From Panopea generosa (Eukaryota; Mollusca; Bivalvia; Adapedonta; Hiatellidae), in contig CM055895.1 in assembly GCA_029582155.1 (NCBI GenBank), positions 6,568,544-6,632,543 on the forward strand: a DNA stretch of 64,000 nt, in the 5' to 3' direction. The notes beneath the pieces are model-generated. The model saw nothing but the letters and a program-made list of their open reading frames with translations, was not told the DNA's origin and did no database searches. This document shows positions 14,001 through 27,794 of this stretch, one piece after another. Position numbers and translations under genes: made by a program. Position 1 is the first letter of the stretch, and each line of letters starts with the position of its first letter.

Positions 14001-15075
14001 CGGTGTAAAGATCGGAGTCAAGTAGCCACACAAGAAGTTGCACGATCTCTACAGGCGCTACTCCATAGTTTGCAAGAAATACAATGTAAAGAGCGGAGTC
14101 ATGTAGCCACACAAGAAGTTGCACAATCTCTGCAAATGCTACTCCATAGTCTGCAAGAAAGTCGATGTAAAGAGCGGAGTCAAGTAGCCACACAAGAAGT
14201 TGCACGATGTCTACAGGCGCTACTCCATAGTCTGCAAAAAATACAATGTAAGGAGCGCAGTCAAGTAGCCACACAAGAAGTTGCACGATCTCTGCAGGCG
14301 CTACTCCATAGCCTGCAAGAAAGTCGATGTAAAGAGCGGAGTCAAGTAGCCACACAAGAAGTTGCACGATCTCTACAGGCGCTACTCCATAATCTGCAAG
14401 AAAGTCGATGTAAAGAGCAGAGTCAAGTAGCCACACAAGAAGTTGCAAGATCTCTACAGGCGTTACTCCATAGTCTGCGCAAGAAATATGATGTAAAGAG
14501 CGGAGTCATGTAGCCACACAATCAGTTGCACGATCTCTACTGGCGCTACTCCATAATCTGCAAGAAAGTCAATATAAAGAGTGGAGTCAAGTAGCCACAC
14601 AATAAGTTGAAAGATCTCTGCAGGCGCTACTCCATAGACTGCACGAAAGTCGATGTCAAGAGCCGAGTCAATTAGCCACACAAGAAGTTGCACGATCTCT
14701 GAAGGTGCTACTCCATAGTTTGCAAGAAATACAATGTAAAGAGCGGAGTCATGTAGCCACACAAGAAGTTGCACAATCTCTGCAAATGCTACTCCATAGT
14801 CTGCAAGAAAGTCGATGTAAAGAGCGGAGTCAAGTAGCCACACAAGAAGTTGCACGATCTCTACAGACGCTACTCCATAGTCTGCAAAAAATACAATGTA
14901 AAGAGCGCAGTCAAGTAGCCACACAAGAAGTTGCACGATCTCTACAGGCGCTACTCCATAGTTTGCAAGAAATACAATGTAAAGAGCGGAATCATGTAGC
15001 CACACAAGAAGTTGCACAATCTCTGCAAATGCTACTCCATAGTCTGCAAGAAAGTCGATGTAAAGAGCGGAGTCA
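8019..15075. repeat. 7,057-bp higher-order repeat, copy 1
   Basis: This block of about 87 monomers recurs 7,057 bp downstream. Identity begins near 8,019, because 8,018 is T where 15,075 is A, and continues about 30 bases past the formal unit end (to about 15,106). Marker monomers (ACTCGATTACTGC) at 8,303, 9,031, 10,332, 11,060, 12,685 and 13,412 all reappear exactly 7,057 bp later. Boundaries inside a satellite are uncertain by tens of bases. Confidence 0.9.
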
Positions 15076-18000
15076 AGTAGCCACACAAGAAGTTGCACGA
15101 TCTCTGCAGATGCTACTCCATAGTATGCAAGAAAGTCGATGTAAAGAGCGGAGTCAAGTAGCCACACAAGAAGTTGCACGATCTCTGAAGGCGCTACTCC
15201 ATAGTCTGCGCAAGAAATACGATGTAAAGAGCGGAGTCAAGTAGCCACACAAGAAGTTGCACGATCTCTGCAGGCGATACTCCATAGACAACAATAAAAG
15301 CGGTGTAAAGAGAGGAGTTGAGTAGCCACACAATAGGTTGCACGATTTCTGCAGGCGCTACTCGATTACTGCAAGAAAGTCGGTGTAAAAAGCGGAGTCA
15401 AGTAGCCATACAAGAGGTTGCACGATCTCTGCAGGCGCTACTCCATAGTCTGCAAGAAAGTCGATGTAAAAAACGGAGTCAAGTAGCCACACAAGAAGTT
15501 GCACGATCTCTACCAGCGCTACTCCATAGTCTGCGCAAAAAATACGATGTAAAGAGCGGAGTCATGTAGCCACACAAGAAGTTGCACGATCTCTGCAGAT
15601 GCTACTCCATAGTATGCAAGAAAGTCGATGTAAAGAGCGGAGTCAAGTAGCCACACAAGAAGTTGCACGATCTCTACAGGCACTACTCCGTAGTCTGCGC
15701 AAGAAATACGATGTAAAGAGCGGAGTCATGTAGCCACGAAGTTGCACGATCTCTGCAGACGCTACTCCATAGTCTGCAAGAAAGTCGATGTAAAGAGTGG
15801 GGTCAAGTATCCACATAAGAAGTTGCACGATCTCTGCAGGCGCTACTCCATAATCTGCAAGAAAGTCGGTGTAAAGAGTCGAGTGAAGTAGCCACCCAAG
15901 AAGTTGCACTATCTCTGCAGGCGCTACTCCATAGTCTGTAAGAAAGTCGGTGTAAAGAGCGGACTCAAGTAGCCATACAAGAAGTTGCACGATCTCTGCA
16001 GGCGCTACTCCATAGCCAACAAGAAAGTCGGTGTAAAGAGAGGAGTTGAGTAGCCACACAATAGGTTGCACGATTTGTGCAGGCGCTACTCGATTACTGC
16101 AAGAAAGTCGATGTAAAGAGCGGAGTCAAGTAGCCACACAAGAAGTTGCACGATCTCTGCGGGCGCTACTCCATAGTCTGCAAGAAAGTCGGTGTAAAGA
16201 GCAGAGTCAAGTAGCCACACAAGAAGTTGCACGATCTCTACACACGCTAATGCATAGTCTGCGCCAGAAATACGATGTAAAGGGCGGAGTCATGTAGCCA
16301 TACAAGAAATTGCACAATCTCTGCAGGCGCTACTCCATAGTCTGCAAGAATGTTGGTGTAAAGAGCGGAGTCAAGTAGCCACACAAGAAGTTACACGATC
16401 TCTGCAGGCGCTACTCCATAGTCTGCAAGAAAGTCGGTGTAAAAAGCGGAGTCAAGTAGCCAAACAAGAAGTTGCACGATTTCTGCAGGCGCTACTCCAT
16501 AGCCAACAAGAAAGTTGGTGTAAAGAGAAGAGTTAAGTAGCCAACCAATAGGTTGAACGATTTCTGCAGGCGTTACTCCATAGACCGCAATAAAGTCTAT
16601 ATAAAGAGCGGAGTCAAGTTGCCACACAGGAAGTTGCACGATCTCTGCAGGCGCTACTCCATAGCCAACAATAAAGTCGGTGTAAAGAGATGAGTTAAGT
16701 AGCCACACAATAGGTTGCACGATTTCTGCAGGCGCTACTCTATAGACTGCAAGACAGTCGGTGTAAAGATCGGAGTCAAGTAGCCATACAAGAAGTTGCA
16801 CGATCTCTACAGGCGCTACTCCATAGTCTGCGCAAGAAATACGTACACAAAGCGGAGTCATGTAGCCACACAAGAAGTTGCACGATCTCTGCAGGCGCTA
16901 CTCCATAGTCTGCAAGAAAGTCGGTGTAAAGAGTGGAGTCAAGTAGCCACACAAGAAGTTGCACGATCTTTACAGTGGCTACTCCATAGTCTGCGCAAGA
17001 AATACGCTGTAAAGAGCAAAGTCGAGTATCCACAAAGAAATTGCACGATCTCTACAGGCTCTACTCCATAGTCTGCAAAAAATACAATGTAAAGAGCGGA
17101 GTCAAGTAGCCACACAAGAAAGTGCACGATCTCTGCAGGCGCTACTCCATAGTCTGCGCAAGAAATACGATGTAAAGAGCGGAGTCAAGTAGCCACACAA
17201 GAAGTTGCACGATCTCTGCATGCGCTACTCCATAGTCTGTAAGAAAAGCGGTGTAAAGAGCAGAGTCAATTAGCCATACAAGAAGTTGCACGATCTCTAC
17301 AGGTGCTACTCCATAGCCAACAATAAAGTCAGTGTAAAGAGAGGAGTTGAGTAGCCACACAATAGGTTGCACGATTTCTGCAGGCGCTACTCGATTACTG
17401 CAAGAAAGTCGATGTAAAAAGCGGAGTCAAGTAGCTACACAAGAAGTTGCACGATCTCTGCAGGCGCTACTTCATAGTCTGCAAGAAAGTCGATGTAAAA
17501 AACGGAGTCAAGTAGCAACACAAGAAGTTGCACGATCTCTACAAGCGCTACTCCATAGTCTGCGTAAAAAATATGATGTAAAGAGCGGAGTCATGTAGCC
17601 ACACAAGAAGTTGCACGATCTCTGCAGATGCTACTCCATAGTCTGCAAGAAAGTCGATGTAAAGAGCGGAGTCAAGTAGCCACACAAGTAGTTGCACGAT
17701 CTCTGCAGGCGATACTCCGTAGTCTGCGCAAGAAATACGATGTAAAGAGCGGAGTCATGTAGCCACGAAGTTGCACGATCTCTGCAGACGCTACTCCATA
17801 GTCTGCAAGAAAGTCGATGTAAAGAGTGGGGTCAAGTAGCCACATAAGAAGTTGCACGATCTCTGCAGGCGCTACTCCATAATCTGCAAGAAAGTCGGTG
17901 TAAAGAGTCGAGTGAAGTAGCCACCCAAGAAGTTGCACGATCTCTGCAGGCGCTACTCCATAGTCTGTAAGAAAGTCGGTGTAAAGAGCGGACTCAAGTA

Positions 18001-21000
18001 GCCATACAAGAAGTTGCACGATATCTGCAGGCGCTACTCCATAGCCAACAAGAAAGTCGGTGTAAAGAGAGGAGTTGAATAGCCACACAATAGGTTGCAC
18101 GATTTCTACAGGCGCTACTCGATTACTGCAAGAAAGTCGATGTAAAGAGCGAAGTCAAGTAGCCACACAAGAAGTTGCACGATCTCTGCAGGCGCTACTC
18201 CATAGTCTGCAAGAAAGTCGGTGTAAAGAGCAGAGTCAAGTAGCCACATAAGAAGTTGCACGATCTCTACAGGCGCTACTCCATAGTCTGCGCAAGAAAT
18301 ACGATGTAAAGGGCGGAGTCATGTAGCCAAACAAGAAATTGCACGATCTCTGCAGGCGCTACTCCATAGTCTGCAAGAAAGTCGATGTAAAGAGCGGAGT
18401 CAAGTAGCGACAAAAGAAGTTACACGATCTCTGCTGGCGCTACTCCATAGTCTGCAAGAAAGTCGGTGTAAAAAGCGGAGTCAAGTAGCCAAACAAGAAG
18501 TTGCACGATTTCTGCAGGCGCTACTCCATAGCCAACAAGAAAGTTGGTGTAAAGAGAAGAGTTAAGTAGCCACACAATAGGTTGAACGATTTCTGCAGGC
18601 GCTACTCCATAGACCGCAAGGAAGTCGATATAAAGAGGGTGTCAAGTAGCCACACAAGAAATTGCACGATCTCTGCAGGCGCTACTCCAGAGTATGCAAG
18701 AGTTCGGTGTAAAGATCGGAGTCAAGTAGCCACACAAAAAGTTGCACAATCTCTGCAGGCGCTACTCCATAGACTGCAAGAAAGTCGATGTCAAGAGCGG
18801 AGTCAAGTAGCCACACAAGAAGTTGCACGATCTCTGAAGGCGCTACTCCATAGTCTGCGCAAGAAATACGATGTAAAGAGCGGAGTCAAGTAGCCACACA
18901 AGAAGTAGCACGATCTCTGCAGGCGCTACTCCATAGCCAACAAAAAAGTCGGTGTAAAGAGATGAGTTAAGTAGCCACACAATAGGTTGCACGATTTCTG
19001 CAGGCGCTACACTATAGACTGCAAGAAAGTCGATGTGAAGAGCGGAATCAAGTAGCCACACAAGAAGTTGCACGATCTCCGCATGCGCTACTCCAGAGTC
19101 TGCAAGAAAGTCGGTGTTAAGATCGGAGTCAAGTAGCCACACAAGAAGTTGCACGATCTCTACAGGCGCTACTCCATAGTCTGCGCAAGAAATACGTACA
19201 AAGAGCGGAGTCATGTAGCCACACAAGAAGTTGCACGATCTTTGCAGGCGCTACTCCATAGTCTGCAAGAAAGTCGGTGTAAAGAGTGGAGTCAAGTAGC
19301 CACACAAGAAGTTGCACGATCTCTACAGGGGCTACTCCATAGTCTGCGCAAGAAATACGCTGTAAAGAGCAAAGTCAAGTAGCCACAAAGAAGTTGCACG
19401 ATCTCTACAGGCTCTACTCCATAGTATGCAAGAAATACAATGAAAAAAGCGGAGTCAAGTAGCCACACAAAAAAGTGCACGATCTATGCAGGCGCTACTC
19501 CATAGTCTGCGCAAGAAATACGATGTAAAGAGCGGAGTCAAGTAGCCACACAAGAAGTTGCACGATCTCTGCATGTGCTACTCCATAGTCTGTAAGAAAA
19601 GCGGTGTAAAGAGCAGAGTCAATTAGCCATACAAGAAGTTGCACGATCTCTACAGGTGCTACTTCATAGCCAACAATAAAGTCGGTGTAAAGAGAGGAGT
19701 TGAGTAGCCACACAATAGGTTGCACGATTTCTGCAGGCGCTACTCGATTACTGCAAGAAAGTCGATGAAAAAAGCGGAGTCAAGTAGCCACACAAGAAGT
19801 TGCACGATCTCTGCAGGCGCTACTCCATAGTCTGCAAGAAAGTCGATGTAAAAAACGAAGTCAAGTAGCCACACAAGAAGTTGCACGATCTCTACAAGCT
19901 CTACTCCATAGTCTGCGCAAAAAATACGATATAAAGAGCGGAGTCATGTAGCCACACACGAAGTTGCACGATCTCTGCAGATGCTACTCCATAGTCTGCA
20001 AGAAAGTCGATGTAAAGAGCGGAGTCAAGTAGCCACACAAGAAATTGCACGATCTTTACAGGCGCTACTCAGTAGTCTGCGCAAGAAATACGATGTAAAG
20101 GGCGGAGTCATGTAGCCACGAAGTTGCACGATCTCTGCAGACGCTACTTCATAGTCTGCAAGAAAGTCGATGTAAAGAGTGGGGTCAAGTAGCCACATAA
20201 GAAATTGCACGATCTCTGCAGGCGCAACTCCATAATCTGCAAGAAAGTCGGTGTAAAGAGTCGAGTGAAGTAGCCACACAAGAAGTTGCACGATCTCTGC
20301 AGGCGCTACTCCATAGTCTGTAAGAAAGTCGGTGTAAAGAGCGGACTCAAGTAGCCATACAAGAAGTTGACGATCTCTGCAGGCGCTACTCCATAGCCAA
20401 CAAGAAAGTCGGTGAAAAGAGAGGAGTTGAGTAGCCACACAATAGGTTGCACGATTTCTGCAGGCGCTACTCGATTACTGCAAGAAAGTCGATGTAAAGA
20501 GCGGAGTCAAGTAGCCACGCAAGAAGTTGCACGATCTCTGCGGGCGTTACTCCATAGTCTGCAAGAAAGTCGGTGTAAAGAGCAGAGTCAAGTAGCCACA
20601 AAAGAAGTTGCACGATCTCTACAGGCGCTACTCCATAGTCTGCGCAAGAAATACGATGTAAAGGGCGGAGTCATGTAGCCATACAAGAAATTGCACGATC
20701 TCTGCAGGCGCTACTCCATAGTCTGCAAGAATGTCGATGTAAAGAGCGGAGTCAAGTAGCCACACAAGAAGTTACACGATCTCTACAGGCGCTACTCCAT
20801 AGTCTGCAAGAAAGTCGGTGTAAAAAGCGGAGTCAAGTAGCCAAACAAGAAGTTGCACGATTTCTGCAGGCGCTACTCCATAGCCAACATGAAAGTTGGT
20901 GTAAAGAGAAGAGTTAAGTAGCCACACAATAGGTTGAACGATTTCTGCAGGCGCTACTCCATAGACCGCAATAAAGTCGATATAAAGAGCGGTGTCAAGT

Positions 21001-22163
21001 AGCCACACAAGAAGTTGCACGATCTCTGCAGGCGCTACTCCAGAGTATGCAAGAGTTCGGTGTAAAGATCGGAGTCAAGTAGCCACACAAGAAGTTGCAC
21101 GATCTCTACAGGCGCTACTCCATAGTTTGCAAGAAATACAATGTAAAGAGCGGAGTCATGTAGCCACACAAGAAGTTGCACAATCTCTGCAAATGCTACT
21201 CCATAGTCTGCAAGAAAGTCGATGTAAAGAGCGGAGTCAAGTAGCCACACAAGAAGTTGCACGATGTCTACAGGCGCTACTCCATAGTCTGCAAAAAATA
21301 CAATGTAAGGAGCGCAGTCAAGTAGCCACACAAGAAGTTGCACGATCTCTGCAGGCGCTACTCCATAGCCTGCAAGAAAGTCGATGTAAAGAGCGGAGTC
21401 AAGTAGCCACACAAGAAGTTGCACGATCTCTACAGGCGCTACTCCATAATCTGCAAGAAAGTCGATGTAAAGAGCAGAGTCAAGTAGCCACACAAGAAGT
21501 TGCAAGATCTCTACAGGCGTTACTCCATAGTCTGCGCAAGAAATATGATGTAAAGAGCGGAGTCATGTAGCCACACAATCAGTTGCACGATCTCTACTGG
21601 CGCTACTCCATAATCTGCAAGAAAGTCAATATAAAGAGTGGAGTCAAGTAGCCACACAATAAGTTGAAAGATCTCTGCAGGCGCTACTCCATAGACTGCA
21701 CGAAAGTCGATGTCAAGAGCCGAGTCAATTAGCCACACAAGAAGTTGCACGATCTCTGAAGGTGCTACTCCATAGTTTGCAAGAAATACAATGTAAAGAG
21801 CGGAGTCATGTAGCCACACAAGAAGTTGCACAATCTCTGCAAATGCTACTCCATAGTCTGCAAGAAAGTCGATGTAAAGAGCGGAGTCAAGTAGCCACAC
21901 AAGAAGTTGCACGATCTCTACAGACGCTACTCCATAGTCTGCAAAAAATACAATGTAAAGAGCGCAGTCAAGTAGCCACACAAGAAGTTGCACGATCTCT
22001 ACAGGCGCTACTCCATAGTTTGCAAGAAATACAATGTAAAGAGCGGAATCATGTAGCCACACAAGAAGTTGCACAATCTCTGCAAATGCTACTCCATAGT
22101 CTGCAAGAAAGTCGATGTAAAGAGCGGAGTCAAGTAGCCACACAAGAAGTTGCACGATCTCTA
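15076..22163. repeat. 7,057-bp higher-order repeat, copy 2
   Basis: Second tandem copy. Marker monomers sit at 15,360, 16,088, 17,389, 18,117, 19,742 and 20,469. The only difference from copy 1 that I found is T at 18,249 against C at 11,192. Homology ends at about 22,163, where CTGCAGATG in copy 1 faces CTACAGGCG. Confidence 0.9.
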
Positions 22164-25100
22164 CAGGCGCTACTCCATAGTCTGCAAAAAATACAATGTA
22201 AAGAGCGCAGTCAAGTAGCCACACAAGAAGTTGCACGATCTCTGCAGGCGCTACTCCATAGCCTGCAAGAAAGTCGATGTAAAGAGCGGAGTCAAGTAGC
22301 CACACAAGAAGTTGCACGATCTCTACAGGCGCTACTCCATAGTCTGCAAGAAAGTCGATGTATAGAGCAGAGTCAAGTAGCCACACAAGAAGTTGCACGA
22401 TCTCTACAGGCGTTACTCCATAGTCTGCGCAAGAAATATGATGTAAAGAGCGGAGTCATGTACCCACACAATCAGTTGCACGATCTCTACAGGCGCTACT
22501 CCATAATCTGCAAGAAAGTCAATATAAAGAGTGGAGTCAAGTAGCCACACAATAAGTTGAAAGATCTCTGCAGGCGCTACTCCATAGACTGCACGAAAGT
22601 CGATGTCAAGAGCGGAGTCAATTAGCCACACAAGAAGTTGCACGATCTCTGAAGGTGCTACTCCATAGTCTGCGCAAGAAATACGATGTAAAGAGCGGAG
22701 TCAAGTAGCCACACAAGAAGTTGCACGATCTCTGCAGGCGCTACTCCATAGCCAACAATAAAGTCGGTGTAAAGAGAGGAGTTAAGTAGCCACACAATAG
22801 GTTGCACGATTTCTGCAGGCGCTACTCTATAGACTGCAAGAAAGTCGATGTAAAGAGCGGAGTCAAGTAGCCACACAAAAAGTTGCACGATCTCCGCATG
22901 CGCTACTCCAGAGTCTACAAGAAAGTCGGTGTAAAGATCGGAGTCAAGTAGCCACACAAGAAGTCGCACAATCTCTACAGGCACTACTCCATAGTCTGCG
23001 CAAGAAATACGTACAAAGAGCGGAGTCATGTAGCCACACAAGAAGTTGCACGATCTCTGCAGGCGCTACTCCATAGTCTGCAAGAAAGTCGGTGTAAAGA
23101 GTGGAGTCAAGTAGCCACACAAGAAGTTGCACGATCTTTACAGGGGCTATTCCATAGTCTGCGCAAGAAATACGCTGTAAAGAGCAAAGTCAAGTAGCCA
23201 CAAAGAAGTTGCACGATCTCTACAGGCTCTACTCCATAGTCTGCAAGAAATACAATGTAAAGAGCGGAGACAAGTAGCCACACAAGAAAGTGCATGATCT
23301 CTGCAGGCGCAACTTCATAGTCTGCGCAAGAAATACGATGTAAAGAGTGGAGTCAAGTAGCCACACAAGAAGATGCACGATCTCTGCATGCGCTACTCCA
23401 TAGTCTGTAAGAAAAGCGGTGTAAAGAGCAGAGTCAATTAGCCATACAAGAAGTTGCACGATCTCTACAGGTGCTACTCCATAGCCAACAATAAAGTCAG
23501 TGTAAAGAGAGGAGTTAAGTAGCCACACAACAGGTTCACGATTTCTGCAGGCGCTACTCTATAGACTGCAAGAAAGTCGATGTAAAGAGCGGAGTCAAGT
23601 AGCCACTCAAGAAGTTGCACGATCTCTGCATGCGCTACTCCAGAGTCTGCAAGAACGTCGGTGTAAAGATCGAAGTCAAGTAGCCACACAAGAAGTTGTA
23701 CGATCTCTACAAGCGCTACCCCATAGTCTGCGCAAGAAATACGATGCAAAGAGCGGAATCAAGTAGCTACACAAGAAAGTGCACGATCTCTGCAGGCGCT
23801 GCTCCATAGTCTGCAAGAAAGTCGGTGTAACGAGCGCAGTCAAGTAGCCAGCTAAGAAGTTGCACGATCTCTGCAGGCGCTACTCCATAGTCTGCAAGAA
23901 AGTCGGTGTAAAGAGCGGAGTCAAGTAGCCACACAATAAGTTGCACGATCTCTACAGGCGTTACTCCATAGTCTGCAAGAAAGTCGGTGTAAAGAGCGGA
24001 GTCAAATAGCCACACAAGAAGTTGCACGATCTCTACAGGCGCTACTCCATAGTCTGCAAGAAAGTCGATATAAAGAGTGGAGTCAAGTATCCACACAATA
24101 AGTTGAAAGATCTCTACAGGCGCTACTCCATAGACTGCAAGAAAGTTGATGTAAAGAGCGGAGTCAAGTAGCCACACAAAAAGTTGCACGATCTCTGCAG
24201 GCGCTACTCCATAGACTGCAAGAAAGTCGATGTCAAGAGCGGAGTCAAGTAGCCACACAAGAAGTTGCACGATCTCTGCAGGCGCTACTCCATAGTCTGC
24301 GCAAGAAATACGATGTAAAGAGCGGGGTCAAGTAGCCACACAAGAAGTTGCACGATATCTGCAGGCGCTACTCCATAGCCAACAATAAAGTCGGTGTAAA
24401 GAGAGGAGTTAAGTAGCCACACAATAGGTTGCACGATTTCTGCAGGCGCTACTCCATAGTCTGCGCAAGAAATACGATGTAAAGAGCGGAGTCAAGTAGC
24501 CACACAAGAAGTTACACGATCTCTACAGGCGCCACTCCATAGTCTGCAAGAAATACAATGTAAAGAGCGGAGTCAAGTAGCCACACAAGAAGTTGCACGA
24601 TCTCTACAGGCGCTACTCCATAGTCTGCAAGAAAGTCGGTGTAAAGAGCGGAGTCAAGTAACCACACAACACGGTTGCACGATCTCTACAGGAGCTACTC
24701 CATAGTCTGCAAGAAAGTCAGTGTAAATAGCGGAGTCAAGTAGCCACACAAGAAGTTGCACGATCTTTACAGGCGCTACTCCATAGTCTGCGCAAGAAAT
24801 ACGATGTAAAGAGCGGAGTCAAGTAGCCACACAAGAAGTTGCACGATCTCTACAGGCGCTACTCCATAGTCTGCAAGAAATACAATGTAAAGAGCGGAGT
24901 CATGTAGCCACACAAGAAAGTGCACGATCTCTGCAGGCGCTACTCCATAGACTGCAAGAAAGTCGATGTAAAGAGTGGAGTCAAGTAGCCACACAAGAAG
25001 TTGCACGATCTCTGCAGGCGCTACTCCATAGTCTGCAAGAAATTCGGCGGTGTAAAGAGCGGAGTCAAGTAGCCACACAAGAAGTTGCACGATCTTTACA

Positions 25101-26903
25101 GGCGCTATTCCATAGTCTGCAAGAAAGTCGGTGTAAAGAGCAACGTCAAGTAGCTACACAAGAAGTTGCACGATATCTGCAGGTGCTGCTCCATAGTCTT
25201 CAAGAAATACAAGGTAAAGAGCGGAGTCAAGTAGCCATACAAGAAGTTACACGATCTCTGCAGGCGCTACTCCATAGTCTGCAAGAAAGACGATGTAACG
25301 AGCGCAGTCAAGTAGCCACACAAGACATTGCACGATCTCTGCAGGCGCTACTCCATAGTCTGCCAGAAAGTCGGTGTAAAGAGCGGAGTCAAGTAGCCAT
25401 ACAAGAAGTTACACGATCTCTGCAGGCGCTACTCCATAGTCTGCAAGAAAGTCGGTGTAAAGAGCGGAGTCAAGTAGCCATACAGGAAGTTGCACGATCT
25501 CTGCAGGCGCTACTCCATAGTCTGCAAGAAAGTCGGTGTAAAGAGCGGAGTCAAGTAGCCATACAGGAAGTTGCACGATCTCTTCAGGCGCTTCTCCATA
25601 ATCTGCAAGAAAGTCGGTGTAAAAAGCGGAGTTTAGTAGCCATACAGGAAGTTGCACGATCTCTGCAGGCGCTACTGCATAGCCGGCAAGAAAGACGGTG
25701 TAAAGAGCGGAGTCAAATAGCCACACAAGGAGTTGCACGATCTCTGCAGGCGCTACTCCATAGTCTGCAAGAAAGTCGGTTTAAAGTTCGGAGTGAAGTA
25801 GTCACACAAGAAGTTGCACGATCTCTGCAGGCGCTACTCCATAGTCTGCCAGAAAGTCGGTTTAAAGTTCGGAGTCAAGTAGCCATACAGGAAGTTGCAC
25901 GATCTCTACAGGCGCTACTCCATAGACTGCAAGAAAGTCGATGTAAAGAGCGGAGTCAAGTAGCCACACAAAAAGTTGCACGATCTCTGCAGGCGCTACT
26001 CCATAGACTGCAAGAAAGTCGATGTCAAGAGCGGAGTCAAGTAGCCACACAAGAAGTTGCACGATCTCAGAAGGCGCTACTCCATAGTCTGCGCAAAAAA
26101 TACGATGTAAAGAGCGGAGTCAAGTAGCCACACAAGAAGTTGCACGATATCTGCAGGCGCTACTCCATAGCCAACAATAAAGTCGGTGTAAAGAGAGGAG
26201 TTAAGTAGCCACACAATAGGTTGCACGATTTCTGCAGGCGCTACCTCATAGTCTGCGCAAGAAATACGATGTAACGAGCGGAGTCAAGTAGCCCCACAAG
26301 AAGTTACACGATCTCTACAGGCGCCACTCCATAGTCTGCAAGAAATACAATGTAAAGAGCGGAGTCAAGTAGCCACACAAGAGGTTGCACGATCTCTACA
26401 GGCGCTACTCCATAGTCTGCAAGAAAGTCGGTGTAAAGAGCGGAGTCAAGTAACCACACAACACGGTTGCACGATCTCTACAGGAGCTACTCAATAGTCT
26501 GCAAGAAAGTCGGTGTAAAGAGCGGAGTCAAGTAGCAACACAAGAAGTTGCACGATCTTTACAGGCGCTACTCCATAGTCTGCGCAAGAAATACGATGTA
26601 AAGAGCGGAGTCATGTAGCCACACAATCAGTTGCACGATCTCTACAGGCGCTACTCCATAATCTGCAAGAAAGTCAATATAAAGAGTGGAGTCAAGTAGC
26701 CACACAATAAGTTGAAAGATCTCTGCAGGCGCTACTCCATAGACTGTACGAAAGTCGATGTCAAGAGCGGAGTCAATTAGCCACACAAGAAGTTGCACGA
26801 TCTCTGCAGGCGCTACTCCATAGTCTGCAAGAAAGTCGGTGTAAAGAGCGGAGTCAAGTAGCCACACAAGAAGTTGCACGATCTCTGCAGGCGCTACTCC
26901 ATG

Positions 26904-27340
26904 CTGGTGGTGGAATATCGCACAATGGATATGAATAGAACCACCGTCCTTCCACAAGCAACTGGTAAACTATAACTTTCTTAGTCTAAACAGTTCTTAT
27001 TGGAGATCGAACTTTCTTTGAACCACACAGTTATAACTCGCGACTGAACTTTCTTTGAAATACATACGTCATCTTGGAATTTTGAAATATATACAATATA
27101 CATGCAGATCATTTTGGAGATTGAACTTTCTTTGAAAACTATTGTTTAACGAGGATATTCTTTTCTTTCTTTTTATAATATATACAGTAATTGAACTTGG
27201 ATTTTTCTAAATAAAAGATCAAACGCTTTCTTGGAAACAATATATTATTTTTTTTATAGATACATATATAAATTATCTTGAAAATTGAACTGTCTTTAAA
27301 ATAAACATATATCGATCATCTATGAGACTGAGCTTCAGAA
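26904..27340. repeat. Degenerate short repeat beside the satellite
   Basis: After the satellite edge there are four spaced copies of a motif close to GATTGAACTTTCTTTGAAA, near 27,005, 27,043, 27,118 and 27,283 (the last one diverged). The intervals are irregular at 40 to 165 bp. I see no gene. The following 27,341-27,740 is AT-rich without recognisable content. Confidence 0.5.
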
Positions 27341-27744
27341 TATTATTTTTCCTGTTAAACAATGTAAATAAAAGTTAGGTAAAATACAATATTATCCGGT
27401 CTTATGTATGTTCTTGTACCCATACAACAAATAATGATATTGTTAGTAAATAGTAACCTCTACTAAATCACCTCCCATCAGTATGCTTACATAATGTTAC
27501 AGACTATATTTGAGACAAACTTTATCATTTGTTCTGAACTTTTCATAAACATTGATTCCCCGGTATGTTTTGTACTTTGATTCATTTCAATGTATACTTG
27601 TTTGTCCCATAAGGTATAAGCACAGATAAACGCAAAGAAAAAAAATATTTTGACTTTTACATACAGTATCTCATCGTAATATATATACATATAAACAATT
27701 TACTATAACACGTGAAAGGTTCACATTCACAAACCACACATACT

Positions 27745-27747
<3 letters not shown>

Positions 27748-27791
<44 letters not shown>
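27748..27791. repeat. (CA)n microsatellite
   Basis: About 22 uninterrupted CA dinucleotides. The flanks (27,792-28,602) are AT-rich and I see no gene in them. Confidence 0.98.

Positions 27792-27794
<3 letters not shown>

Larger units (their letters stand above)
4830..26903. repeat. Large 81-bp satellite array
   Basis: About 270 head-to-tail copies of an 81-bp monomer containing GAAGTTGCACGATCTCTGCA, GGCGCTACTCCATAGTCTGC and GTAAAGAGCGGAGTCAAGTA. Many copies keep a PstI site (CTGCAG). Common variants are an 83-bp form with TCTGCGCAAGAAATACGATG in place of TCTGCAAGAAAGTCGATG, a form that lacks five bases (GTAGCCACGAAG), and a marker form with ACTCGATTACTGCAAG. Because 81 is a multiple of three, one frame on each strand stays open for long stretches, but the 83-bp units break it repeatedly, so I treat the array as non-coding satellite DNA. 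The right edge is sharp at CTACTCCATG / CTGGTGG. Confidence 0.97.

Noticed and set aside
25183..26127. 314-codon plus-strand frame and many similar long frames in the satellite
   Set aside because: They are translations of 81-bp tandem monomers. Both strands are open, there is no start or splice context, and 83-bp variant units break the frame repeatedly.
4830..26903. CRISPR array
   Set aside because: The repeats are contiguous 81-bp units without unique spacers, and the surroundings are eukaryotic.
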